Positions 16,072-25,332 of a stretch of 34,771 nt of DNA are shown here, piece by piece; the first letter of the stretch is position 1; every line of letters starts with the position of its first letter. Made by a program: the position numbers and the translations under genes. The stretch lies in contig JALWLL010000103.1 in the NCBI GenBank assembly GCA_026996295.1, positions 1 to 34,771 of the forward strand, written 5' to 3'. Under the pieces are notes generated by a model. That model worked only from the letters and a program-made list of their open reading frames with translations. It was not told the DNA's origin and did not search any database. This stretch comes from Sulfurimonas sp. GTDB lineage: Bacteria; Campylobacterota; Campylobacteria; Campylobacterales; Sulfurimonadaceae.

Positions 16072-17313
16072 ATGGCACAAATAAAAAATAGACTAACACC
16101 GTTTTTTGAAAATATTACATTTGACAGAGACGATAATGAGCTTATTTTAAACTTCGGTCCTCAGCACCCGTCTGCTCACGGTCAACTTCGTTTAATGCTT
16201 CACTTGCAACAAGAGATGATTGTAAAAGCACATCCGGATATCGGATATCTTCATCGTGGTATGGAGAAGATGGCTGAAAACATGATTTACAATGAGTTTA
16301 TGCCGACGACCGACCGTATGGATTATATTGCATCATCTTCAAACAATTACGGATTTGCTTTAGCTGTTGAGAAGCTTATCGGTTTGGAAGTTCCTCGTCG
16401 CGCGAAAGTTATCAGAATGATGCTTTTAGAGATCAACCGTCTTATGAGTCACCTTTTTTGGCTGGCAACAACGGCGCTTGATATCGGTGCGATGACAGTT
16501 TTCCTGTTTGCATTCCGTGAACGTGAGTATCTCATGGATATCATAGAGGGTTACTGTGGTGCGCGTCTTACACATGCAGCTATCCGTATCGGTGGTGTCC
16601 CTTTGGATATTCAAGATACTTTTATAGCACAACTGAAAGACTTTCTGGATAAACTTCCTCAAAACATCAAAGATTATGAAGATCTTTTAGATACGAACCG
16701 TATCTGGCTTATGAGGATGGAAGAGGTGGGAGTAATACCTACAGATATGGCTCTTTCATGGGGTTGTACAGGTCCGATGCTCAGAGCTTCGGGTGTAGCT
16801 TGGGATATTCGCAAAGAGGAGCCGTATGAACTTTATGATGAAGTAGAGTTTAATGTTCCTTACTCTGATAAGTGTGATAACTTTGCACGTTACCGTATAT
16901 ATATGGAAGAGATGAGAGAATCTGCAAAGATCCTTTATCAGACTATAGATATGTATAACGAGTGTGTAGAAAAAGGGGAGACGGAGCTTATGGCTCACGC
17001 GCCAAAATATGTTTCAGCTCCAAAGCTTGATATCATGACGCAAAACTACTCTTTGATGCAACACTTTGTACTTGTTACACAAGGTATGAGACCACCTGTT
17101 GGAGAAGTGTATGTGGCAACTGAATCACCAAAGGGTGAACTTGGTTACTTTATAAACTCTCAAGGTGGACCATATCCGTATCGTCTGAAACTTCGTGCGC
17201 CGTCTTTTTGGCATACAGGGATTTTAACTGACCTGTTACCTGGGCATTATATTCCGGATGTTGTTTCTATTATTGGTACAACAAACATCGTATTTGGAGA
17301 GGTTGACCGCTAA
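16072..17313 (+). CDS. nuoD: Complex I subunit D (49-kDa type)
   Basis: This 413-residue subunit has the quinone-pocket loop [16 protein letters not shown] near the N-terminus, [15 protein letters not shown], and ends IVFGEVDR, as in standard NuoD. The His in HPSAHG lies beside the quinone headgroup. It is derived from hydrogenase large subunits but lacks their metal ligands. Its TAA overlaps the nuoE-like start by one base. Confidence 0.98.
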   Translation: MAQIKNRLTPFFENITFDRDDNELILNFGPQHPSAHGQLRLMLHLQQEMIVKAHPDIGYLHRGMEKMAENMIYNEFMPTTDRMDYIASSSNNYGFALAVEKLIGLEVPRRAKVIRMMLLEINRLMSHLFWLATTALDIGAMTVFLFAFREREYLMDIIEGYCGARLTHAAIRIGGVPLDIQDTFIAQLKDFLDKLPQNIKDYEDLLDTNRIWLMRMEEVGVIPTDMALSWGCTGPMLRASGVAWDIRKEEPYELYDEVEFNVPYSDKCDNFARYRIYMEEMRESAKILYQTIDMYNECVEKGETELMAHAPKYVSAPKLDIMTQNYSLMQHFVLVTQGMRPPVGEVYVATESPKGELGYFINSQGGPYPYRLKLRAPSFWHTGILTDLLPGHYIPDVVSIIGTTNIVFGEVDR

Positions 17314-17537
17314 TGAAAAGATATGATTTAAGACATTTAAAAGATGAATTTGAACCAAGAATGAAAGAGATTCTTGCTTCTCACCCGGAAAAAGAGGTTG
17401 CGATATTTTTGTTTGAAATAGGAGATTTTACTCCCATTCAACGAAGCGCTGATCTGGTAAAAGAGTGTGGTTATGAGTTGATGAACTCTTTAAAGTTTAA
17501 CGAAGTCGATTGGACTGTCGTCGCAAAAAAAGCTTAG
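17313..17537 (+). CDS. Small NuoE-position protein without Fe-S ligands
   Basis: At only 74 residues it is less than half the size of a real NuoE (about 160-180), and it has one cysteine (in VKECGYELM). It therefore cannot hold the 2Fe-2S cluster N1a. It matches, from memory, the short protein in this position in Campylobacter and Helicobacter (Cj1575c/HP1264 type). It overlaps nuoD by one base, and the NuoF-like gene follows after 9 bases. It may be a structural adaptor between NuoCD and the rebuilt electron-input subunit. This role is inferred. Confidence 0.85.
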   Translation: MKRYDLRHLKDEFEPRMKEILASHPEKEVAIFLFEIGDFTPIQRSADLVKECGYELMNSLKFNEVDWTVVAKKA

Positions 17538-17546
17538 GAAATTATT

Positions 17547-19583
17547 TTGAGTAAAGTATATTTTTCTACTTGGAATGGAGAGCTTATAAATAACATAGGC
17601 AAACCCCAAGAAGAGTGGGAAGAATCAGCTTACAACCTGCCGGCACAATATGACGATCATCGTGACTCAAAAGCCTTTATAGGCTGGGATGGTGTTTCAC
17701 TGTTTCATGAAGATGTTGATGTTATACGTCTGGCAATGGAATATGCTGCACAGTACCAAGAGTATTCAGAAGCATGTGGAAGATGTGCACCCGGAAGATG
17801 GGGTGGACGTATTTTATATGATCAACTGGATAAAATTGCTCGTGGTGAGGGTAGCATAGCTGATTTGGATCATTTAAAAGAGATTGGTAAAAGTATGCAG
17901 ATTACATCAAAGTGTGAGATTGGAAAAACAGTTCCAAATCCTATACTTGATCTAATGACACACTTTGAAGCTGAGTTCTTGGAGTGTATCAACGAACAAA
18001 AACCATCTAAGCATTATCATGAAAGTGTGGGTTATATTGCAAAGATCACATCACCGTGTTCTGATGCATGTCCTGCGCATGTAGATATCCCCGGCTATAT
18101 TGAGGGTGTAAGAGATCTTCGTTTTGATGACTCTTTAGAAGCGACACGCCAAACAATGCCATTGGCACATGTTTGTGGACGCGTATGTCCACATCCGTGT
18201 GAAGATGCATGTCGTAGAACAAACCTGGATGAGCCTATATCTATTATGTCACTTAAACGTCTTGGTGCTGATTGGGAAACTGATCACGGGTATGATTTTT
18301 TCCATCCGATGGAGAAAAAGCCTGCCATAGATAAAAAAGTAGCCGTGATCGGAGCAGGTCCTGCTGGGCTTACTACAGCATACTATCTTGCTGCTGAGGG
18401 GATCGAAGTCGATGTTTATGAAGATCTTCCGGTTCTTGGAGGTGAGGTTGCCGTAGGTGTTCCCGAGTACCGTATGCCGATTGACAAGTACAACCAAGAT
18501 ATAGAGTGTGTCAGAGATATGGGAGTGAACTTTATAACAAATTCCCGTATCGGCGCAGATGATATGCGTCGTTTTGAAAAAGAGTATGATGCAACAATGG
18601 TAGCGGTTGGAACACGTATCTCAAAAAAGGTGCGTTGTGAAAATGAACGTCCTGAGATCAAAGGTTACTGGGGTGCGATTGACTTCTTGGATAAGGTAAA
18701 CCTGTATGAGAAGTATGGGTACAAGATCTCAAAAGAGGAGCAAGAGGAGAACCTTTTAACAACCGACTATGTTGACCTTAGCGGTAAAACAGTTGTGTGT
18801 GTCGGTGGTGGTTTTACCTCCATGGATGTTGTTCGTTGTGCCATACGTGCAAACGCTAAAAAAGTCTATATGATCTATCGTCGTGATGAGAAAACAATCA
18901 TTCGCAATACAACCTATGAAGAGTACCATGAAGCTGTAGAAGAGGGTGTAGAGTTTTTATTTCACTCGGCAGTAAACAAAATCACGACCGATGAAAATGA
19001 TATCTTAAGAGAGTTACTGATCGATAAGTTTGAGCTTGTACCGGACCCTAACGGTGGTCGTGCACAACTTGTAAAAATCGAGGGTGAATCCTACACGATA
19101 GAAGCAGACTACCTTGTTCCTGCGGTTTCTCAGTCTGCTGACCTTGATCTTCTTCCAGAAGAGTGGGAGATTGAGATGACCTCATGGGCGACTATTAAGA
19201 CAAACGGTAAAGACTATATGACATCTCGCAAAGGGATTTTTGCTTCGGGTGATTGTGAATATGGTCCGATGACGATTGTAAATGCAGTGGGTCAGGCAAA
19301 ACGTGCAGCTTCAGTTATGTCTCGCTATGTGCAAACCGGTGAGATAACACTCACAGATGATGAGATCATGGAAGATCATCTGCGTAAACTGAGAGTATAT
19401 GATAAAAAAGAGAAGATCACAGGCTGGCTTCCGGGACTTCCAAGGGAACATTCAACTATTTTAGACGTTGATGCTCGTAAAGACAACAACAAAGAAGTGA
19501 ATCTTGGATTTACACAAGATGAAGCACTGAGTGAAGCTGAGCGTTGTATGCGTTGCTATTACATCGCCATGGTTCAGGCATAG
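17547..19583 (+). CDS. NuoF-position chimera: NuoF Fe-S domain fused to GltD/NfnB-like FAD oxidoreductase
   Basis: This 678-residue protein starts at TTG (AGGAA about 7 bases upstream). Residues 1-150 match only the C-terminal Fe-S domain of NuoF: EACGRCAPGRWGG (Cys77, Cys80, Gly83) and SKCEIGKTVP (Cys123). The third cysteine of cluster N3 is Gly83. The FMN and NADH fold of NuoF is absent. Residues 165-240 carry the GltD-type 4Fe-4S motif (Cys171, 175, 210, 214, 218, 222), then VIGAGPAGLTT (FAD, 267-277), VCVGGGFTSMD (nucleotide, 417-427) and IYRRDE (Arg445-446, the place where relatives bind the NADP 2'-phosphate). The end has ERCMRCYY. It probably feeds electrons from NAD(P)H or ferredoxin to complex I; which donor is unknown. 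Confidence 0.85.
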   Translation: MSKVYFSTWNGELINNIGKPQEEWEESAYNLPAQYDDHRDSKAFIGWDGVSLFHEDVDVIRLAMEYAAQYQEYSEACGRCAPGRWGGRILYDQLDKIARGEGSIADLDHLKEIGKSMQITSKCEIGKTVPNPILDLMTHFEAEFLECINEQKPSKHYHESVGYIAKITSPCSDACPAHVDIPGYIEGVRDLRFDDSLEATRQTMPLAHVCGRVCPHPCEDACRRTNLDEPISIMSLKRLGADWETDHGYDFFHPMEKKPAIDKKVAVIGAGPAGLTTAYYLAAEGIEVDVYEDLPVLGGEVAVGVPEYRMPIDKYNQDIECVRDMGVNFITNSRIGADDMRRFEKEYDATMVAVGTRISKKVRCENERPEIKGYWGAIDFLDKVNLYEKYGYKISKEEQEENLLTTDYVDLSGKTVVCVGGGFTSMDVVRCAIRANAKKVYMIYRRDEKTIIRNTTYEEYHEAVEEGVEFLFHSAVNKITTDENDILRELLIDKFELVPDPNGGRAQLVKIEGESYTIEADYLVPAVSQSADLDLLPEEWEIEMTSWATIKTNGKDYMTSRKGIFASGDCEYGPMTIVNAVGQAKRAASVMSRYVQTGEITLTDDEIMEDHLRKLRVYDKKEKITGWLPGLPREHSTILDVDARKDNNKEVNLGFTQDEALSEAERCMRCYYIAMVQA

Positions 19584-19594
19584 GGGGGGCAGAT

Positions 19595-21844
19595 ATGAGT
19601 AAAACAATTAACTTTACAATTGATGGTCAACCTGTTCAGGCTCAAAAAGGTGAGAGTATATTAACAGTTGCACGTAAAAACGGTATCTATATCCCTACTA
19701 TGTGTTATATATCTAAAACATCACCTTGTGCATCTTGTCGTATGTGCGTAGTAGAAGCACAAGGGGTTGATGGATTTGTGCTCTCTTGTAACACACCTCC
19801 GACTGAGGGGATAGAGATCACAACCAATACGCCTGCTTTGGAGCAAGAGCGTGTAAACATTATGAAGCTTTATGATGTCAATCACCCTTTAGAGTGTGGA
19901 GTGTGTGATAAGTCCGGTGAGTGTGATTTGCAAAACAAAACGTTAGAGTTTGGTGTTGCACAGCAGAACTTTACAGCTCGTGATCAATCCCGAGAGATAC
20001 AAGACTGGGGTTTGATCAATTATGATCCATCCTTATGTATATTGTGTGAAAAGTGTGTGCATGTGTGTAATGAGGTGATAGGTGATGATGCTATTGAAGT
20101 CAAATTTGGTGGATACAGCTCAACGATCATCCCTAAAGATGCACAAACCCTTGATTGTACTTTTTGTGGAGAGTGTATTGCCGTATGTCCGGTGGGAGCA
20201 CTTGTAAGTTCTGACTTTAAATATTCGGCCAATGCATGGGAACTCTCGCGTGTTCCTGCAACGTGTGTACACTGTTCAGCAGGGTGCCCTTTGGAATATG
20301 AAACAAGACACAGTGGCATCAACGGTGAAGACTCACTCTACAGAGTGAAAAATAACTTTGAATTTGCATCCTTATGTGGTGCGGGTCGTTTTGGTTTTGA
20401 CTTTGAGAACAATGCTAAAAAGGATGAAATGGTGTTTAACCAAGCTATAAAAGCTCTTGAGAATGCGAATGCAATTCGTTTCTCTTCAATGATAACCAAT
20501 GAAGAGGCACATATATTGCAGCTTCTAAAAACGAAACTCGGCATAAAGCTTTTCAATGAGGATGCAAGAAAATACCAAGAGTTTATAAAAGCATACAGTA
20601 GTGTAAGTGGCAAACTACATCATAGTGGTTCTCTTGAGAGTATCAAACAAGCAGATGCTGTTATTGTGATGGGAACAAGAATCGCGAGTGATAATCCGGC
20701 TGTGCGATATGCCTTGACAACCGCTTCTAAGCATAATGGTGCAAAAATTGTGTATGCACACCCGATGGAAGATGCACTGATGCAAAACACCGTTACGCAA
20801 CTTATGAAGTATGAGGTGGGTACAGAAGAGGGTGTGATCGCACTTCTGGCCAATGAGATCTTAAAAGATGCAGATCTTCCAGAAAATATTAGAAGCTATT
20901 TTGATGATTTGGATCTTGGTTATTTAGATGCTGAGAGTAATATTGGCGATGAGGAACTTTCTTTTATGAGTAGATCTTTTGCAAGAGCAGAAAATAAGGT
21001 TCTCATTGTAGGAAGTGACCTTTTTGCACATGAACGCTCAGACAATATAGCAAAATTTTGTGCGATGATTGAGAAGTACAGTGAGTATTCTTTAGTAATT
21101 GTTCCAACTGAGATCAATACACTTGGCGTATCTTTGATCTGTGATCTTGATGCTGATGAGCCTGTTGCAAATGTGGTCGGTTATAACGCACAGGGTGATT
21201 TTACTATAGCATCTTTTGAAGATACGGATATGGCGGTTCCTGCATTGAACCAGCAGGAGGGAACTTTTGTAAACATAGATAACAAGGTACTGCCAACAAA
21301 TGTAGCACTTTCGTTTGATGGTTATACACTTAATGATCTGGCAGCACACTTTGGTATAGAGAGTGAAAATACCATTGATTATACAAAGCAACTGAGTAAA
21401 GAAGCAGGTTTTAAAAGCATTGCTTTTGATTCGCTTGAAAACTTCTTATCCGAATTTGGTGATGATACAAGAGGTTATGTTCTTGATGAAGTTGAGTGCA
21501 GCGCTGCTGATGAGCTGGACGAACTCGAGGATCTTCCAGAGTTTAACGGCACGGTTATTTACCATTGCAACCCTGTGTTGCAATTTAATGCCTACACAAA
21601 TAAATCTAGACAACTTGAAAAAGATACCACACTTCGAGGCTCTGCACAGTTTGCTGCAGCAGCTAGAATTTCTGACGGTGACAGAGTTGAGATCACTTTT
21701 GGTTCGCGAACCATCACAAGAGAGTTTAAACTCGATAGTGATCTTAAGGGAACCATTGCGTTAAACCCTACATTTGATGATGTATTTGATGCGAGTAGGT
21801 ATAGATTTGAAAAATCCAAAATAGTGAGAGTAGTACATGAGTAA
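19595..21844 (+). CDS. nuoG: Complex I NuoG paralogue 1
   Basis: This protein of about 749 residues starts at ATG 19595, right after a G-rich ribosome-binding site. It has a 2Fe-2S site (Cys37, 48, 51, 65), the His-Cys site HPLECGVCDKSGEC (His97, Cys101, 104, 110), two ferredoxin-like CxxCxxCxxxC motifs (148-158 and 188-198), and the N7-type CVHCSAGC...CGAG (Cys224, 227, 231, 261), followed by a molybdopterin-family domain. Typical NuoG keeps only one of the two ferredoxin-type clusters. It would pass electrons from the NuoF-like subunit toward NuoI. It overlaps nuoG2 by 8 bases. Confidence 0.95.
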   Translation: MSKTINFTIDGQPVQAQKGESILTVARKNGIYIPTMCYISKTSPCASCRMCVVEAQGVDGFVLSCNTPPTEGIEITTNTPALEQERVNIMKLYDVNHPLECGVCDKSGECDLQNKTLEFGVAQQNFTARDQSREIQDWGLINYDPSLCILCEKCVHVCNEVIGDDAIEVKFGGYSSTIIPKDAQTLDCTFCGECIAVCPVGALVSSDFKYSANAWELSRVPATCVHCSAGCPLEYETRHSGINGEDSLYRVKNNFEFASLCGAGRFGFDFENNAKKDEMVFNQAIKALENANAIRFSSMITNEEAHILQLLKTKLGIKLFNEDARKYQEFIKAYSSVSGKLHHSGSLESIKQADAVIVMGTRIASDNPAVRYALTTASKHNGAKIVYAHPMEDALMQNTVTQLMKYEVGTEEGVIALLANEILKDADLPENIRSYFDDLDLGYLDAESNIGDEELSFMSRSFARAENKVLIVGSDLFAHERSDNIAKFCAMIEKYSEYSLVIVPTEINTLGVSLICDLDADEPVANVVGYNAQGDFTIASFEDTDMAVPALNQQEGTFVNIDNKVLPTNVALSFDGYTLNDLAAHFGIESENTIDYTKQLSKEAGFKSIAFDSLENFLSEFGDDTRGYVLDEVECSAADELDELEDLPEFNGTVIYHCNPVLQFNAYTNKSRQLEKDTTLRGSAQFAAAARISDGDRVEITFGSRTITREFKLDSDLKGTIALNPTFDDVFDASRYRFEKSKIVRVVHE

Positions 21845-24323
21845 AATTACTATAAACATTGATGGAAAAGAGATTCAGACGCAAGAGGGCGAGTATCTGT
21901 TAAATGCCGCTCGTGCTAACGATATTTTTATTCCGGCGATCTGTTATTTGACAAGGTGTAGTCCAACGCTGGCGTGTCGTATTTGTCTTGTAGAAGCTGA
22001 TGGAAAACAGGTGTATGCCTGTAATGCAAAAGCAAAAGACGGGATGAGTATCACAACATCGACTGAGACTATTGAAGCTGAAAGACGCGCTATTATGGAA
22101 GTGTATGATGTAAATCATCCTCTTCAGTGCGGTGTGTGTGATCAGTCGGGAGAATGTGAACTACAAAACTATACTTTGGAGATCGGTGTAGATTCTCAAA
22201 GTTATGCTGTAAAAGATGTCGATAGAAGTTCTCATGACTGGGGACACCTTCACTATGATCCGGGCTTGTGTATAGTATGTGAGCGTTGTGTTACAGCCTG
22301 TAAAGATATGATAGGTGATAACTCTTTAAAAACTATCCCTCGTGGAGCTGATGCACTCAATGCCGAGTATAAAGAGTCTATGCCAAAAGATGCATACGCT
22401 ATGTGGAACAAACTGAACAAATCTGTTATTGGTCTTACAAACGGCACGGATGTACTTGATTGTACATCGTGTGGTGAGTGTTCTGCAGTATGTCCGGTGG
22501 GTGCTTTGGTAGATACGCACTTTATGTACACTTCAAACGCATGGGAACTTAATCAGGTTCCCGCTACATGTGGTCACTGTTCGGCAGGTTGTCAAATCTC
22601 TTATGATGTTAAGCATACAAGTGTGGCAAACCCTGAGGATAAGATATATCGTGTTATGAACGAATGGAATTATGTTTCTCTTTGTGGAGCAGGACGTTAT
22701 GGTTTTGATTATGAGAACAAGGTTGCTTCACGTGATGAGAAAGCTTTTGAAAAAGCAATAGAGGCATTTAAAAAAGCTGACACCATAGAGTTTACTTCAA
22801 GCATTACAAATGAAGAAGCACTTATCTTGCAAAGGATGAAAGAGAAACTCGGCTTTAAGCTGATAAATCAAGAAGCCAAAGCGTTTCAAACTTTCTTAAA
22901 AGATTATTCTGAGATCAGTGGTACATCGTTGTATGGAAGTGATCTCAAAGTTGTTCATAACTCCAACTTTGTGATCTCTGTCGGATCAGCCTTAAAAACA
23001 GACAATCCAAACGCACGATATGCTTTGAATAACTCAATGACGGTGAACAAGGGTGCGGGACTTTACTTCCATCCTGTAAGTGATCCGATTATAGACGGCA
23101 TGGGTAAAAGCATCATGAGTGTCAACCATGCTCCGCTTCAAGAAGAGGCGGTTTTATACCTTATTTTGGATCTGTTTGCCGACAAATCCAAACTTCCGGA
23201 GTCTTTAGCTGAGTATCTGGCTTCATTTCACTCGATGAAAACAATAACAGTAACTGAAACTGTAAAAGAGAAAGTTATTGAAATAGTAAAAGAGATGAAA
23301 GTGAATGAAGAGACAGGTGAAGAGGAAGAGGTTGAAGTAGAGAAATCCAAAATGGTTTCCAAAAAAGTTTCTAAAGAGGTGGAAGTTGATGATAACCGCT
23401 TGTTAGAACTCGTAAATGTGCCTGCAAAGTTTGATGAAACTTTAGCAAAAAATTTGAAGAAAAAAGATACATTTGCACTTATGGTAGGACCGGATCTCTA
23501 TACCCATCCAAATTCTAAAAACTTAGCTCGTTTAGTCGCGCTTATAGAGAAATATACTGCGTTTGAAGTTACTATAATTCCACCTTTGACAAATTCTTTG
23601 GGTGTAGCACTCATTTGTGATTTGGATGATGAAAGAGGTGTATATACTATAGGTTATAATACAAAAGCAGCTTTCACTTTATCGGCTTTAGGTGATGGTG
23701 ATCTGGATATGCCGGCGATGAATCAGCAAGAGGGGACACTTACTTCTGTAAATAAAAGAGTAAACCCTACAAATGCAGCACTTTCGTATCATGGGTATGA
23801 ACTTAACGATATTGCAAATGCACTTGGCTTGGAAGCTGAAAATACCATTGATTATACAGTGCATCTTCCTGTTGAGGCAGGATTTAAAGCAGAGGAGTTT
23901 GACAACCTTCCAAACCATTATGAAAATGACGGTACAGAGATGAGAGGGTATCTGCTTGAAAACTTGAAAGTACAAACAAGTGATGATGAAAGTGTTGAAC
24001 CGTTTAATGAAGAAAAAATGGAAGGTACGTTGATTTATTTGGCGAATCCTGTAAGACAATTTACTGAGTTTACTCATAAAGCAACAAACCTCGATGAGTT
24101 AAGTGGTGTGTATATGAGTGAAGAGTACTTGGCTAAATCAGATCTTAATGAGGGTGACAGTGTACGAATTAAGACTGAAAAAGGTGAGTTGGTAGTCACT
24201 ATAGTAAGCGATAACAAGATCGCCGGTGATATAGCATGTTTACCGACATTTGATTCTAAAATAAACTCAGAAGCTCTGTTTAGCTCTTATCGCTTTGCAG
24301 CAGCTTCGATTGAAAAGGTGTAA
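21837..24323 (+). CDS. nuoG2: Complex I NuoG paralogue 2
   Basis: This 828-residue protein has the same order of clusters as paralogue 1: 2Fe-2S (Cys36, 47, 50, 62), His94-Cys98-101-107, two 4Fe-4S ferredoxin motifs (145-155 and 209-219), and an N7-type site beginning Cys245, 248, 252. The rest aligns with paralogue 1, for example MNQQEGTLTSVNKRVNPTNA against LNQQEGTFVNIDNKVLPTN, so the pair arose by tandem duplication. It carries a highly charged Lys/Glu/Val insert (about residues 468-518) that paralogue 1 lacks. Both may sit in one complex in series, or serve alternative donors. Confidence 0.95.
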   Translation: MSKITINIDGKEIQTQEGEYLLNAARANDIFIPAICYLTRCSPTLACRICLVEADGKQVYACNAKAKDGMSITTSTETIEAERRAIMEVYDVNHPLQCGVCDQSGECELQNYTLEIGVDSQSYAVKDVDRSSHDWGHLHYDPGLCIVCERCVTACKDMIGDNSLKTIPRGADALNAEYKESMPKDAYAMWNKLNKSVIGLTNGTDVLDCTSCGECSAVCPVGALVDTHFMYTSNAWELNQVPATCGHCSAGCQISYDVKHTSVANPEDKIYRVMNEWNYVSLCGAGRYGFDYENKVASRDEKAFEKAIEAFKKADTIEFTSSITNEEALILQRMKEKLGFKLINQEAKAFQTFLKDYSEISGTSLYGSDLKVVHNSNFVISVGSALKTDNPNARYALNNSMTVNKGAGLYFHPVSDPIIDGMGKSIMSVNHAPLQEEAVLYLILDLFADKSKLPESLAEYLASFHSMKTITVTETVKEKVIEIVKEMKVNEETGEEEEVEVEKSKMVSKKVSKEVEVDDNRLLELVNVPAKFDETLAKNLKKKDTFALMVGPDLYTHPNSKNLARLVALIEKYTAFEVTIIPPLTNSLGVALICDLDDERGVYTIGYNTKAAFTLSALGDGDLDMPAMNQQEGTLTSVNKRVNPTNAALSYHGYELNDIANALGLEAENTIDYTVHLPVEAGFKAEEFDNLPNHYENDGTEMRGYLLENLKVQTSDDESVEPFNEEKMEGTLIYLANPVRQFTEFTHKATNLDELSGVYMSEEYLAKSDLNEGDSVRIKTEKGELVVTIVSDNKIAGDIACLPTFDSKINSEALFSSYRFAAASIEKV

Positions 24324-24326
24324 TAT

Positions 24327-25322
24327 ATGGATACAGCATATTTAATAGAAACGGTTATCAAGGTCGTTGTAATTCTACTTATATTTTCTGCTTTAGCAGG
24401 TATTGGTACTTATTTTGAAAGAAAGGTTCTTGCGTTTATGCAACGCCGTTTAGGACCGATGTATGTTGGACCATATGGGTTGCTTCAAGTAGCGGCAGAT
24501 GGTGTAAAACTTTTTACAAAAGAAGATATTATTCCTACTAATGTTGTTGGTCGTATCTTTAAGATAGCACCGGTAATCACTGCAGCTACTGCCTTTATGG
24601 CAGCTGCAGCAATACCGTTTTTACCATCATTCACACTTTTTGGATACGAAGTGCATCCAATTGTTGCAGATATTAATATCGGTATATTATATATCTTGGG
24701 AATTATGGGTGTCGGTCTTTACGGACCGCTTCTTGGGGGTATGGCTTCAGCCAATAAGTTCTCACTGCTTTCAGCGGCTCGTGGTGCTGCTGTATTTATC
24801 TCTTACGAGGTAGTGACGGGACTTTCTATCTTGGCACCTATTATGATGGTGGGTTCATTGTCTTTGGTGGACTTTAATAACTATCAGATTGAGAATGGAT
24901 GGATCATTTTTAATATGTACGGTGTTGGATTTGTAGCATTTATTTTATTTTGGATCGCTGCTTTTGCCGAAACCGGTCGTACACCATTTCACCTTATTGC
25001 AAATGATCATGAGATTATTGATGGTTTTGGTACTGAGTATTCAGGTATGAGATGGGGTCTGTTCTTTATTGGTGAGTATGCAAATATGTTCTTTATCTCA
25101 TTTGTAATCCCTTTACTTTTCTTAGGTGGTTATGGTGATGGAAGTTTCCTTGGTGCATTGGCACTGCTTGGTAAAGTTGCATTTTTCTTCTTCTTCTTTT
25201 TGTGGACAAGAGCTGCATGGCCAGATGTAAGACCTGACCAGTTGATGTGGTTATGTTGGAAAGTACTAATGCCGGTTGCTGTGATTAATGTTGTAATCGC
25301 TGGCTTTTTGATGATGTTTTAA
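24327..25322 (+). CDS. nuoH: Complex I subunit H
   Basis: This 331-residue protein with about eight membrane helices forms the quinone cavity and the link to the proton path. Signatures are QRRLGPMYVGPYGLLQVAAD, LFTKEDIIP, and AFAETGRTPFHL. The start has AAAGGTG about 8 bases upstream, directly after nuoG2. The length is normal. Confidence 0.97.
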   Translation: MDTAYLIETVIKVVVILLIFSALAGIGTYFERKVLAFMQRRLGPMYVGPYGLLQVAADGVKLFTKEDIIPTNVVGRIFKIAPVITAATAFMAAAAIPFLPSFTLFGYEVHPIVADINIGILYILGIMGVGLYGPLLGGMASANKFSLLSAARGAAVFISYEVVTGLSILAPIMMVGSLSLVDFNNYQIENGWIIFNMYGVGFVAFILFWIAAFAETGRTPFHLIANDHEIIDGFGTEYSGMRWGLFFIGEYANMFFISFVIPLLFLGGYGDGSFLGALALLGKVAFFFFFFLWTRAAWPDVRPDQLMWLCWKVLMPVAVINVVIAGFLMMF

Positions 25323-25332
25323 GGGGATATGA

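Noticed and set aside
19544..19594. Longer N-terminus for the first NuoG
   Set aside because: It overlaps the end of the NuoF-like gene, while ATG 19595 follows a G-rich ribosome-binding site and gives the normal NuoG start.
21420..21764. Open frame of 114 codons in another plus frame inside nuoG1
   Set aside because: The real frame carries conserved NuoG sequence here and the alternative has no ribosome-binding site.
23688..24077. Open frame of 129 codons on the minus strand inside nuoG2
   Set aside because: It mirrors a similar minus frame in nuoG1 only because the two genes are paralogues; composition is unlike a real protein.
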